Positions 35,186 through 47,302 of a stretch of 64,000 nt of DNA are shown one piece after another. The translations under genes were made by a program, and so were the position numbers. Each line of letters starts with the position of its first letter. Within the stretch, counting starts at the first letter, position 1. The stretch is from Notospermus geniculatus (Eukaryota; Nemertea; Pilidiophora; Heteronemertea; Lineidae). A model generated the notes under the pieces. The model was not told where the DNA came from and did not search any database. It worked only from the letters and a program-made list of their open reading frames with translations. The stretch lies in the NCBI GenBank assembly GCA_002633025.1, contig NMRB01000125.1, positions 28,303-92,302 on the forward strand. Direction: 5' to 3'.

Positions 35186-36129
35186 TGGCTACACTGGTTT
35201 AGACGACATTTACACATTGTGCCTAAGCAACTCTGTCTTGAAAAAGTGCCATTCTTTTTGGGACACTCTGCATGTATAGCAAAATCCCGGAGCAAAATCC
35301 ATGTGAGACAGGCGGTATAAAACAATCCAATCTGGACATTGGAGAGGTGACCACGAGTGTGAACTCCCATCTGGTGTAACCGTGCAATACGTGTTGGTTC
35401 TTGATTGTCTAAGTTATCGTACACATTGAATTTGCATTTGCATGAAAAAGAAACGGTTTCACTATCTGATCGCATCTGTTGCATGGCTTCGTCATAAGAG
35501 AGAAACATCATAAATAAAGCAAGTTTTCAATGATTAATCTTGCCAGGTGGTTCAATTCAGCCGCTTTCTTTCAATCTACCAGTAAAATATTGAATGAGGA
35601 CACTCAAAGATCCAAACATTATTTCCTGTTTTGAATTCCTCTCATCTGCATTACTGCAAGCTTGAAAGGAAACTTGTAAAAAACATTGATATGACAAAAA
35701 TGCAGCATGTATAATGCATGATTGAGGCATGGATGGAGCATATGTCTGGTTTAGGTGCATTGGTACTGGAAAATTATTTCCAAAAATGCAAAAGTTTTGC
35801 AAATGTTACCTTAACTTCTGCCCCCTTCCCCACCCCCGAAGAAAAAGACCTGCTGTTCCACTCTTTAAAATAATGAAATGGCCAGGGCCATTGTGCTCAC
35901 CTCTGTGACAGAGTATGAAGTGTGAGTAGCCTGGTGATACACTGAATGGTGAAAGATTAGTGCAGAAACATCGTAACATTTACTACCGATGAGATATGGC
36001 CAAAGTAAATTTTTCAAGATGGCCGCCTGGCAGCCATGTTGAAGTCCAATCGAACCGAAATTTGGCATATAAGTAGACGGTACCAAGACACATATTTAGG
36101 CACGGTTAAAGCATCCTAGCTCCCACTAT
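35186..36129. other. no gene recognised
   Basis: Non-coding. The 136-codon frame on the minus strand (35101-35511) runs into the telomere-like tract and is not considered real. AAGATGGCCGCC..GGCAGCCATGTT near 36019-36042 is a short inverted motif typical of repeats. Confidence 0.4.
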
Positions 36130-36130
36130 N
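36130..36130. other. single n, probable assembly gap
   Basis: An undetermined base shortly after a repeat-like AAGATGGCC segment. There is no flanking duplication here, so the size of any missing sequence cannot be judged. Confidence 0.5.
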
Positions 36131-37927
36131 TAGCGTGAAATTACATTGATTTGCTCTGATGATAATCTGATGGGGGTGTTTACTGTTATAAGTCAACCCC
36201 TCGAGCAGGCTGTCAGAAATGTTACAGCATCATGTCAGGGGGGCATTCGATTTTGGAAAATGAGTGGGACGTGACAGTGACAGGTTGAGGGTTAATGCAA
36301 ATGAATGCAGTCAAGGTCAAAATTGCCTCAATTATCTCTGTATGTGCTGGTGAATAGGGGTCTATGCTGCCAACAAAGAGGAGAGAAATTCTCTACCAAA
36401 CTAATGTCATGAAGTTGAGAAAGAAGTCCAACTAGCCAGATTTTTTGGTAAAAAAGGATAAAAGTTCTTTTAGTAATAATATTTATATTAAATTTCTATT
36501 GCTGAAGTCACTGGAGGAAGGAAATTGTTTATAGAAAGAACATTTTTCAGTCACATTAGGTCAATTTTGAGAAACTCGTACAAGTTTCACACTTACCCTT
36601 TAAAAAGTTTTAAAAAGTTAAGAAATGTTATCACAATGTTATAATACAGTTTTAATACTTGTGTATCCCATATGAATATATTGTTATCCTGAAGTAAATC
36701 CACAAACACACACAGAAAACGAACACAAAATAATCCTACTCCCACAAGCGCTTGTCCCAGAGTGGCGTTCTCCACTGAACGACTCACTCTACACTACTGA
36801 CTGATTCATATATCCTACAGACCTGAATGGCTGTGGCTGTGACGTCACTTTGTAAGTATTGCAAATGTGGCTGTAGTATTGAAGTGTGAGTTGTTATGGG
36901 GTATTTTGGGACAGATGTGCCATATTTAGGCAATTAGGTCATCAGCAGATGTCACACAAAAACTTTTGGTAATTGGTTGGATTGTCCTACTAATGTGCCG
37001 CCTTGACATGACTGCTGATGATTTTATGGGAATTATAATGTGAAAGCTAGTGCTTTGAGACTGTATTAAAGTGCTATAATGAACACCTCAAAATGTCATT
37101 ATTATCAATTTACCTGGTGTACATGGTCTAAATTTCCAGCAAAATTTCTGAGGTCATACAAATTGAATGTGTTGGCCGAGGATCAGAATTTTAAAAAAAA
37201 GGTACACAAAAATGTGGTCTTATGCATTAAGGTAACAGACTCATCACTGAAGTCTGCAGCAGGTGGCAAGAATAGTATCCATCTGAAATTACCAGGCTGC
37301 TGAACCCAGTGTGGTGAGTATAAGTTGCTGAAGTGAATGATGATGATATACTGTATGTCAAAGGATGTATGTATGTGTCGGTGTGTTCTGGTAATGTCCT
37401 CACATTGTATTTGAGTCCAATGACATATTTTCAGAGGTTCTTTCTTTGTAACATTGTTTTTTTGACAGCATAATAACCTGGAAAAAGGCCAATCTAACAA
37501 TCTCTTTTACATGCTTTCTCGGTGACATGCTGGAGTAGGACATGTAGGATAATGATTCTGTCATAATCAGAATGAAGCAATGACTTGACACTGAAAACGC
37601 AGGATGAAACTATGCTGAAATGACAATAATGCTGAACTAGTAATCAAACAATGATCTATTTTTCCTCGTATGTATAATAGTTCCAGTCATCTGGTGATCT
37701 GTTTGTTGGTATGACAATATCCAATCACACAAGCCATTCTGTTTTCTCTAAAAGTAGGCCTACTGTTATGAATATACATGAATGTGATGTTTCATAGAAG
37801 CTTTGTGAGTGATGAGGGATGTATTTTGTCAAAAAATCCCATTCACTGCTGTCGGGTGTTTTTCTTGTTGTTATGTTTTTTCACATATCCAGATATCCAA
37901 TATAGAGCACAAAGAACGACACACAAA
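36131..37927. other. no gene recognised
   Basis: Non-coding AT-rich sequence with no structured repeat noted. Confidence 0.4.
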
Positions 37928-38120
37928 ATGATATAAAAGGAAACGTCGTCTCCAAATCTCGCAAATTTTCGACCCCAACCAGGGTCTTCCTCAGGCACTT
38001 TCTAGTAGAGATGCCAGAAGTTGATTCACTTCTGGGATCTCTACTAGAAAGTGCCTGAGAAAGACCCCGGTTGGGGTCGAAAATTTGCGAGATTGGAGAC
38101 GACGTTTCCTTTTATATCAT
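37928..38120. mobile_element. 193-bp foldback element with 93-bp arms
   Basis: ATGATATAAAAGGAAACGTC begins an arm that runs to about 38021 and is mirrored to 38120 (GACGTTTCCTTTTATATCAT) with few mismatches, leaving a loop of about 6 bases (TGATTC). The arms contain GACCCCAACC and CTAGTAGAGATCCC-type segments. The whole element would form a single long hairpin. Confidence 0.9.
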
Positions 38121-39828
38121 CATGTTTTTTCACAGTCATTCATTGCCTATCATGGGCGGGCCATCATTGACCTGATGGTCCTGAGCAAAAGTCCCAGAAA
38201 GAATGTGTACTATTTCTCTTGCCATGATAGTCAGCAATTCCATTGCAACGAAGCCCTGAAATCATCTTCTGGCAAAATTTTAACCATTCTTTCACTTCAA
38301 GATCATTTTGGTGATAATGGATGAAATCGCAATTTTCTGTCATCACAAATATTTTTTTGGAAAATTCCATATCTCCGGTCGAAAATCTTACCAACTCACA
38401 AATCTGCTTGGATGTAAAAAAACACTCACTGTTTCACATTCAAATCGCTTTTTGAAACCGACTTTCTTATTTGAAAAAATACAGTAAATTGGATTGATAT
38501 TTCTCACGAGCGGCTTCAAAGCCGAATGGAAATGACATGCTGGGATTTCTTGTTGTATGACAGGTTTGAATGAAGGTATTTTCTTGTTAAAAATGTACAT
38601 TGTCAAACTTCTTGAGACTTATGACATTACTATGACATTTGCAGATGGCATGCTTGGAATTTTTTCTGAACATAAATGTTCTTAGAAGGAGTGAAAAATG
38701 ATCTCCAGTTGAAATGTACTTTATGAATGATTTCTCTTTCAACAGTATTATACATGTATAGTTCAGTAACAACAAAAAATAGATAAGAGAGGAGAAACAA
38801 CCTATATGCTGTTCATCATTGATTCCAATGTATCTGAAGTTTCAGTAAGTTCCAGTGTCTAGATTAACAGTAACAGTAACATTAGTTCTGGTGACTGATC
38901 ATTGTTAATTGCCTACACCAGTTTAACACTGTAGCTGTTGCAGGCCCGGGCCCAAACAAATAAAATCAGCTGGAATCCTCTTGCAGAAAGACTTACTTTC
39001 CATTATAGACACAAGAATTCCTGTTATTATTTATATTCGCGCTCTGTTGATAGTGGTTTATCTATCGGGAAGTGGGAGTTCCTGATAGTGCTTGGAATCG
39101 ATGTCAAGATTTGGGTCCGTGTGGCGCCACTCTACGGAAACAGTACTGTTCATGTTGAAAAAATATGTGAGGTTTGTGAGGTATTTGCTGTTTAAATGGG
39201 ACTACAATCATGGTGATGTGTTGGATTTGGGGCAGATGCTTTTGTAGGATAGTAAATCTGAAGTTCTCCTTCAAGATGGTTGCACCTCCACGATTGATGT
39301 AGAAAAAAGTGACACATTCCTCTGATTCCACCTGGGCAGGTGAAACCTGCAACTCATTTCCTATTGGTAGATTTATTGAGCACATGAATTAGATCATTTC
39401 CTCGTACTCAAACATGTTCTGAATATGGAACGACTATCCAGCAAATGTCAACAGCAAAGCTTATGTAAACACTGTCCCAAAACTTTTTATCAACACATAC
39501 TTCTGATAGATTTTGTTCGGAAAACCCATCTAGTACTTTCATATTGTGGGTTTCATCATTTACGCTTTTGACATATGACACTTAGTGATATATCCAGTTT
39601 CATCAGACAAAAAGCTTGTGGTTGATATAAAAGGAAAGATCAATATTACTTAGGGTCGGAGCATTTGTTTTAATGGTGAGAGTCTAACTTTTTCTTTCCA
39701 ATGATTGTTGTCTGTGTGTGAGTTTCTTTGCCTCATGAGATAACCATTGGTCAGAGGGTTGGGACTGAAACTGATAATGCCAGAAGATGTAGAACGTCAT
39801 CATGAAGCTCCAGAATTGAATTAATGAT
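38121..39828. other. no gene recognised
   Basis: Non-coding, AT-rich. Confidence 0.4.
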
Positions 39829-40605
39829 GGATTTTGGACTTGAGGACCAAAAGCAAAGATGGAAAGGATGATGAGGATGATGATGATGGTGACGATGATG
39901 ACAACAACAGAGAGTTTAAGTTGACATCTTAGACAAAAGATTTCAAACTGAATACACGTCAGATTCTGGACCTCTTCTTGGGGTCCAATGGAAGTAAGAT
40001 GCAGAGGATGATAATGATGGTGCTGATGATGTCAATGATTACAGCAGAGTTGCGGGTCAAGTTGACAGCAGTGATGGCGGACACAAGATGACAATTAATT
40101 GAACTTATGTCGGATTCTGGACTTCTTGGAATCCAATTGATGCAAGATGTAAAGGATGATGATGATGGACTGATGATGACAATGATAACAACAGAGTTGT
40201 AAGAAGTTGACAGCAGATGGCAAAGATAGGACGACAAATTGAATTCATGTTGGATTCTGGACTTCTTTCAGTCCAACCAAAGCAAGATGCAAAGGATGAT
40301 GATGATGACAGACTTGTAATAGAAGTTGATAGTAGATGGCAAAGATAGGATGACAAATTTGATTCATGTCGGATTCTGGAGTTGTTGGGTCCGCTAAAGC
40401 AAGATACAAAGGATGATGATGAGAACAGTAATTGCAGGAAGCTGACAACTCATTGCAGACATAGGATGACAAATTGAATTCATGTCAGATTCTGGACTTC
40501 CTGCAGTCCAACTGAAGCAAGATGCAGAAGGTGATGAAGATGACGACGACAACAGAGCTGTAGGAAGTTGACAGCAGTCAGCGGAAAGCAAAGATGACAT
40601 CTTGG
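39829..40605. repeat. minisatellite, six units of about 115-150 bp
   Basis: Units begin near 39829, 39959, 40111, 40251, 40370 and 40486. Each has GGATTCTGGACTTCTT, GCAAGATGCAAAGGATGATG, a GATGATGAC microsatellite core of variable length and GAAGTTGACAGCAGATGGCA. Overlapping minus-strand frames (MSSYLCHLLSTS-like) are repeat products. Confidence 0.9.
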
Positions 40606-42095
40606 GCCTACAAAATGGAACTCAGCAGGACACAAAAGATGACAATGATGATCATGATGAGGATGGTGTTGTGATATGGGCCATTCTAATTCAATTAAGT
40701 CGAGTTAACCACTGAGTTTTAACCACATGGTAAATATAATCGATCAAGATATTCAGTATAGTTGTATTCAAATTGTAAGAATTCTTTCATTGCTTCTTTG
40801 CTTGGTAGACTCATTTCCTGTTGAATTCAACTAATTCCAAACTGGGACTAATTAAAAAGAAGACATATTGAATGATTACTTGTACATAACAATGTGCCTA
40901 ATGCAAAATAATCTGCTGTTTTTGATTTAAAATGACAACAGAAAATCAGGGACATTAAGAAATACCTGATGATTTGAACTTTCACATTAAATACTAATTT
41001 GATTTCGTCTGTGTTGTAATCTAATCATACTGGAATCATCTGCCATAAAAAACTGGTAATTTTCACATATACGCCATGAAAATGGTGTGAATATCACATG
41101 TGAATATCACCTGTGTTCAGGGCACAAGTTGTGCTTGCCCCCTCTGGTTTCCCAACAAAAATTGGTAAATGGTGAAATTTGGGAATTAAAAGCCATCATT
41201 GGAACTGCTTGCTGTCAATTCTTGCAAGCAGCACTGGCAGTTTTTCCCAATCTTTGTCTTCTTTACTTGAATGTACACTAGATGTATACATCCCGAGTGA
41301 GTATTCTTTGCACGTTCTTCAAATCTCTTGACATAGAGCCGCAACTTCTGAATGAAATAAATGTACTTCAGCAGATGTTCGGCATTGTTTTCTTTTGTAG
41401 TATTGTACGTTGCAAAAAAACATTAACAACACAAAATTCTGGCTTGAAACTTATCAGAGTAGTTGCTCGTCGGGCCTCCATTTTCATACGATCATGAAGT
41501 TTCCTAGTCTTAGATTTCAAACAGCTGGTGTGGTTCTGCCGTAGTTGTGAGAAAAACCAGCTGTTAATTCTTTTTGAGAAATAATTTCTTGTGTTTTTGA
41601 GAAGGATTCTTGTTTCAAAATTGTTGAGTCATGTTTGAATGAGTTCTAGCAATGATATATTTAGTATTACCATCATTTGCATGACACAAAAGACCAGGAA
41701 GTGATATTCAAGTAATAATGGTTGGTAGAAGTGATATTTGCCAAATTATAGAAATTTCATTCAAATATCAGTTTCAAGAAAGTTGAACAGTCTGACATGC
41801 CAAGTAAAAGACAACCTGGTGTCTGCTAGTATGCTTTCGGAAATATTTGTTTAGTGCATTCAAGAACACAAACTTTTAGTTTGAACTTAGTTTCAGAGTT
41901 TTTTAAAGTTGGCAAGCTAATAATAGAGGCAAATAAAACAGATGGCTGGGCACTGACTTTGATGTAAATTCAAGAAAGAGTAAATTTACCTTAGAAAATC
42001 AATTCAGTGTTGGTTTGCCTTCTTCACCTTCGGGGCCAGATTAAAGGACTAGATGATGGGGAGAATGTAATTTGTGATATCGTCCTTTCGTAACA
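40606..42095. other. no gene recognised
   Basis: Non-coding. GTGAATATCACATGTGAATATCACCTG near 41088-41113 is a short direct pair. Confidence 0.4.
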
Positions 42096-42252
42096 GGTGC
42101 CAAAAGGGATAATACTACAATAGAGAGCAGCACACCGGCACCAGGTCCTATACAATGGACGCCCTTTGTGTGGGAAATTGATCAGGACCGGGATGTCACT
42201 TTCATTTCAGTAGTTTTAAACACTAGTGACACCTATTGAGGCAGTGGGCTAT
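42096..42252 (+). repeat. interspersed repeat family 2, copy 3
   Basis: Shares GAGAGCAGCACACCG, TGTGTGGGAAATTGATCAGG and GACACCTATTGAGGCAGTGG with 31292-31580 and 47157-47302. Confidence 0.8.
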
Positions 42253-43480
42253 GGTCCTCACAACATACCATTTGGTTTAGCACTAGGCCTGCATCTGTCT
42301 TAAGTGGTCTAATGTTTGTCTTAAGTTACTGATGGGTTTGTGCACAAGGATGGATGTTTCAAACCAGACTAAAATGATGTGGCGTTCCAAGTATGGGCAT
42401 CGGTTGGATTGCTCATCATAAATGACCAGGGTACATTTTCAGCTCGAAATTTTGGAACTGACTGTAGAATACAACTGAAGCCGCTCAGCCATACCTTTTT
42501 TCATGGTTGTCAATCTTACACTATGCATGGTACTTCATTGTTTGTTTGGAAAAACGCTAAGGCGCTATCGGTCCACCAGCTATAAGTGGCCAGCGAGCTA
42601 TCTGAATGAAGTTTAGTGAACCAGGACTCGATAAGAACGATAAAAACGAAATAGAGAAAGCATTGAAGGAAACTGCTGAGATAAGGTCTGGTATGCAGTG
42701 GAGTGGTTGAGATTTTGCCCATCATTCACCAAGTGGCTGCACCGGCCTGCCTGGTGTTCAGGGGACTCTCAGTTGGATTTTGGGTTTTGCTGCAGGAGCA
42801 ACTGCATGATTGAAGAAGTTCGTTTGGCAGCAAGGATTCCTTCTCCGGCTGCGCGGTAATCAAACACAATTAGAACAGGCTGCCAACTTGTTTCTTTTGC
42901 TACCAGCAAATTTTCACAAGTTGGAGCAAAACTTCTGCATTGAGGATGGCACCTGACACATCAGGTTTTCTGCCTTGTTATTTCTGCTGTTAATCAACCA
43001 AATTTTCTTACACGGTTGCAAATTCGTACCTGTCAATGTAAAAGGCTCAACGGGTTTATTTCGTGAATGAGATTCCTTGAGAAAGTTTCGCTAACTTGCT
43101 GGATGCCATCCACAGGGCAATCAACCCCAGCTTCTCAGTGCATGGTTCAGAAAAAGTGCAAAGTTTTTGTTCAGTTTAACACACGAATCAAGTGGATTGG
43201 AAACTGAACTCTGTTTATGAAAACATAGGCAGACTATAAGAGGGAAGATGCTGGCGGCTGCTCCAGGTGATCGTTATTCGGTTTCAGCAGTTGGCGTGTT
43301 TTGACCTTCGAGATTTGCATTCTGATTTTCATCCTGCAAGGTGCATCTTAGCAAAAACAAGTTTTTGAAATGTACTATTGTACACACTTTTATTTTGCTG
43401 CAAATTTTGAATCGTTATGACAATGACAGTACCAAAGCTTAGTCAGTTTCACTGAACAATTTTACAAAAAAGAATATTAT
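42253..43480. other. no gene recognised
   Basis: Non-coding by inspection. Confidence 0.4.
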
Positions 43481-43784
43481 TACCGTATTTTCGCGACTAT
43501 AGGGCGCACCTGACTATAAGGCGCACCCTCTAATTTCACCCAAAATCTTTGACGAAATCCATACATAAGACGCACCGCCGTATAAGGTGCAGTTTCGTCA
43601 GTGAATGCTTCAGTGCATCATCCATGCATGCTTGAATGCTTGGGTTCGTCAGCGTCTTGACACTTCTGATCAAATTGTTGGGCTCAAGCCACAGATAAGG
43701 CACACCTCCCTATAAGGCGCACCCCCAATTTTAGACCCTTCTTCAAGGAAAAAGGCAGCGCCTTATAGCCCGAAAATTACGGTA
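43481..43784. mobile_element. 304-bp inverted-repeat element with GCGCACC motifs
   Basis: TACCGTATTTTCGCG at the left is mirrored by CGAAAATTACGGTA at the right. The interior repeats TATAAGGCGCACC several times, and its complement appears as GCGCCTTATAG near 43758. Elements starting TACCGTATTTTC and carrying TATAAGGCGCAC are familiar non-autonomous DNA transposons in many animals. Confidence 0.75.
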
Positions 43785-44438
43785 TCTAGAATGTGGCATT
43801 TTTTCACTGGATCTAATGACAACATCAACATTGCTGTTGATCATGCAGAAGCTGATAGCAGACGACTTCTCCAGATGTCATGAGTTGGCAAACTTTTAGA
43901 ACTCTGCACACTGTAATTAATAGTAAATTGTTTTCAGTTTTCCATAGAATGACTGGTTTGTACCAGTACGTTGTCGTAGAAAAAGTCATATCTGATGACG
44001 CACAGTCAGCGAGTGAAGCCATGTTGCAAAAATGTGCTACTTCTCAAGTGATCGCTGACAATGTTCTGTAAATCAACATCAAAAAGCAAGGGATACCAAA
44101 TCAATTTGTATGACCACCCATTCGATCGGTTAGTCATATATTTGGCAAAGTTTGGGTGGTCGAGGATTTGAACAAATATTTAGATTCTGGCTTGTGTAGC
44201 TGTGAAAGACTCGAGGTGAAGCTTGAATATACAAGCACCAAATAATAATCTTAGACCTGTAAGTCTCCTGATGCAAATATTTGTATCATCTGACCTCAGG
44301 GGGTTTGACTGCCAACACGACACTGTTTCCTGCTGCGTCGACTTTGATTTCTTGCCTGGTATATTAAAGTTAAAGGGATGTTGTACATCCCATTTCCATC
44401 CAATGCCAAATATATTTTTGATAACAAATTTTGGGCAC
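43785..44438. other. no gene recognised
   Basis: Non-coding by inspection. Confidence 0.4.
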
Positions 44439-45008
44439 CAACACTCTGAATTCTAAGGAGTGAAAACTCACTCCATATTGTGTTCCATTAGGTACAGACT
44501 CAGTGAAATGGAGTGAAAACACTCTGAATTCTATGGAGTCAAAACTCACTCCATATTGGGGTTACATTAGGTACAGACTCCATAAAATGGAGTTTAAACA
44601 CTCTGAATTCTATGGAGTGAAAATTCACTCCATATTGGGTTCCATTAGGTACAGACTCCATAAAATGGAGTGAAAACATTCTGAATTCTATGGAGTGAAA
44701 ACTCGTTCCATATTGGGTTACATTAGGTACAGACTCCATAAAATGGAGTGAAAACATTCTGAATTCTATGGAGTGAAAATTCGCTCCATATTGGGTTACA
44801 TTAGGTACAGACTCCATAAAATGGAGTGAAAACATTCTGAATTCTATGGAGTGAAAACTCGCTCCATATTGGGTTACATTAGGTACAGAGAAAACATTCT
44901 GGAGTGAAAACTCACTCCATATTGGGTTACATTAGGTACAGACTCTATAAAATGGAGTGAAAATGGAGTGAAAGTTCACCCCATTTGGAGTGAATTTTCT
45001 CACTCCAT
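44439..45008. repeat. minisatellite, about 7 units of 78-80 bp
   Basis: Each unit reads ACACTCTGAATTCTATGGAG, TGAAAACTCACTCCATATTG, GGTTACATTAGGTACAGACT, CCATAAAATGGAGTGAAA in order. It contains two small palindromes (GGAGTGAAAACTCACTCC and ACTCCATAAAATGGAGT). The last unit is truncated and rearranged. The 98-codon minus-strand frame is a repeat product. Confidence 0.9.
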
Positions 45009-45406
45009 GCATGGACTGGACTCGGACAGATTCGCACCAGTAAAGAGTCGCTTTTTGCTCATATCGTGCAGATAAAATAGGACCTTTTATATATTTCATT
45101 AAATATGCTTATTTACTAACAGTGTGCAGGACTAATAAAGGTCATTACAGTGTGTGCCTGCCATCGCCTTGGAGACTGGATGCACACAACAGATGTGTCC
45201 AGGGGGGTCGTCATCAATAATGACTATGGTTGATGGACTGCAGTGGAATATTTATGTCACAATACATCTAATAGATCAAATTAATCAGTAATGTGACTTC
45301 CTGAAGTTGTGCTCGCCGCAGCCAAAGAGACGACATTTTGCTGTTTATGTTTCTGGAGGATTGAGACCAGTTGGTAACTTGACAATAACTTTGTATTGTA
45401 CACTTA

Positions 45407-45571
45407 AGGCGCCTCTCCACGTGACAGTTTTCTATCGAAAGTTTGTTTTCAGGTAGTCAATTATTGCTGTCAAACAGCAATAATTGCTGTCATACAGATT
45501 ATTGCTGTCTGACAGCAATAATTGACTATCTGACAGCATTCGATAGTAAACTGTCATGTGGCGAGGCGCCT
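45407..45571. mobile_element. 165-bp MITE with TTA target duplication
   Basis: AGGCGCCTCTCCACGTGACA on the left mirrors TGTCATGTGGCGAGGCGCCT on the right. TTA flanks both sides (45404-45406 and 45572-45574), which fits the TWA duplication of PIF/Harbinger elements. The interior holds repeated GCTGTC/GACAGC and CAATAATTG units that form nested palindromes. Confidence 0.8.
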
Positions 45572-45580
45572 TTAGACCGT

Positions 45581-45785
45581 GTATCTCCAATGGCTGTTCT
45601 CTTGCGGCATGTTTCTTTTATTTGTTCCCTATTCGCTTATTGTGACCTCGTGAGGCATCACAGAGAGAATAAACCTTTGATTTGCTTACTGCGTTCCCAT
45701 AGGGCACAAGGCCAGGTCTCATTGTCCTAACGGCTCGAGTCCACGGAACAAGGAAACATGCCACAAGGGAACAGCCAATGGATAC
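45581..45785. mobile_element. 205-bp inverted-repeat element
   Basis: GTATCTCCAATGGCTGTTCT and on to GGCATGTTTC (45581-45615) mirrors GAAACATGCCACAAGGGAAC through CCAATGGATAC (45753-45785) with few mismatches. It lies only 10 bases from the preceding MITE. The interior is non-coding. Confidence 0.75.
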
Positions 45786-46068
45786 TCGGCCTTAGACTGC
45801 AACCGGTCTGTCATGACGTTAACTTTTTGTGTGAGTGTAACAATTTTGAAATATATGTGGTCAGATACATGTAGGTTGATAATCATATCAGTGCTTATCT
45901 GTATAACTTTAGGTGCGATACACAAAACACTAAAATGGTGATTTACGTTTGTTTTGTGTAGAGTCATGACAATAGAGAGATCTGCCTTGATGTGGATTGG
46001 ATCAAAAGTAACGTGATTGTCTCTTCTGCCCGACCCTTGGGTTACAGTGTCAAAGTGTATCTATCCGT

Positions 46069-46145
46069 TCTGTGGTAATCAGTGGTTACCCCACACAAAC
46101 TGTTTGTGTGGCGTGACCACAAAGAACCACTAATTACCTCAGGAT
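46069..46145. repeat. small foldback
   Basis: GTGGTAATCAGTGGTT and CCACACAAAC on the left pair with GTTTGTGTGG and AACCACTAATTACC on the right around a very short loop. Confidence 0.65.
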
Positions 46146-47156
46146 GGTGTCTGTTTGATATGTCGTTGAGTATCAACAGACTGCCTGGAAAGAGTATTAT
46201 CCTAATTTCAAGAGTCCCTTCAGTCCCTACTGACTCTCCAGGCCCACTCCCATTGGGCAAGACTCCCTAATGTCAGAGCCACTGACAATGACTGAATAAT
46301 CACTGTACTGTAACACGATCGTTAATACACATGCTTTTACTGCATGTTCAACTCAAAAACACTCGCGCAGCTGAAAAATGAAACATTATTTTATACTTAC
46401 TGTTTTTACACAGGACTGAAAAACATCCAGTTTGAGAAATTTTAACGATATCCTATGAACATGATAATAATACTAGGTTGAAATCTTCGTGGGACCAAGT
46501 TAGGCCCGTCACCATCGTTTATTGGGGACATGTCCTGGTGAACTAACAATACAGGGCAACAGTCTTTGTGCATGTAGTGAGTGTACGCGAATGCACTCAT
46601 TGATTGATCGCGGGCGTATGTGTTGAGGGAGTGAGTCACAGAGAGTGATGTGTGTTCAATGGACACACCTAATGCCGCGGCACCACCTGGATTAACACGG
46701 TGATGCTCGGTTACAATAGCCGACAGGTAAACAATAGGCGGGCATGATATGGTTGATATACAGTGGATCGAGTTTATGTCGACTATGATACAGATACTGT
46801 TACAACTCAAGTGAGGTATCACTGTACCGTATGCGGAGTTCGGTGTTCGCTATAAAAATATTTTTTTCTGCTCTGCCTGTGGGGGAGTCTGCAAAACCGC
46901 AGGTAATACAGAGGGCTAATTTAGAAGTAAGTGATGGTTTGAGATTGTGGTCCAGATGCGGCAAATTGGACAGGAGAGGATCCATGTGGAAAAGCCCAGC
47001 TCTGCAATCAACAACCTTTAACCTTGAGCCATACTGTTTTAACCCTTTGACTTTGAGCATTGATAGCAGTTTGTAACGGCTATCGGTAGTTATGATGGAA
47101 AGGAGAACATTTCTAATGACTGTAGGCTGGCTGCACTCAACTTGGATATTCATTGG
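46146..47156. other. no gene recognised
   Basis: Two minus-strand frames of 126 and 129 codons and several shorter plus-strand frames occur here. Composition and content do not resemble any protein family I know, and no splice partners are evident. Confidence 0.4.
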
Positions 47157-47302
47157 AATGGGGATCGTAGCTACGATACAGGGCAGCACACCGAAACCTG
47201 GTCCTATACAATGGACACCCTTTGTGGAGGAAATTGATCAGGACCGGGATGTCAGTTTCATTTCAATAGTTTTAACCACTAGTGACACCTATTGAGGCAG
47301 TC
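47157..47302 (+). repeat. interspersed repeat family 2, copy 4
   Basis: GGCAGCACACCGAAACCTGG, GAAATTGATCAGGACCGGGA and GACACCTATTGAGGCAGT match the copies at 31387-31521 and 42096-42252. This copy ends directly after GGCAGT. Confidence 0.8.

Noticed and set aside
35101-35511. 136-codon minus-strand frame
   Set aside because: Its 3' third lies in the telomere-like tract and nothing in it resembles a known protein.
44539-44835. 98-codon minus-strand frame with four near-identical repeats
   Set aside because: Produced by a 78-80-base minisatellite; there is no start context or flanking coding sequence.
46442-47189. Two minus-strand frames of 126 and 129 codons
   Set aside because: No domain, no signal of coding composition and no splice partners; the second overlaps an interspersed repeat (47157-47302).
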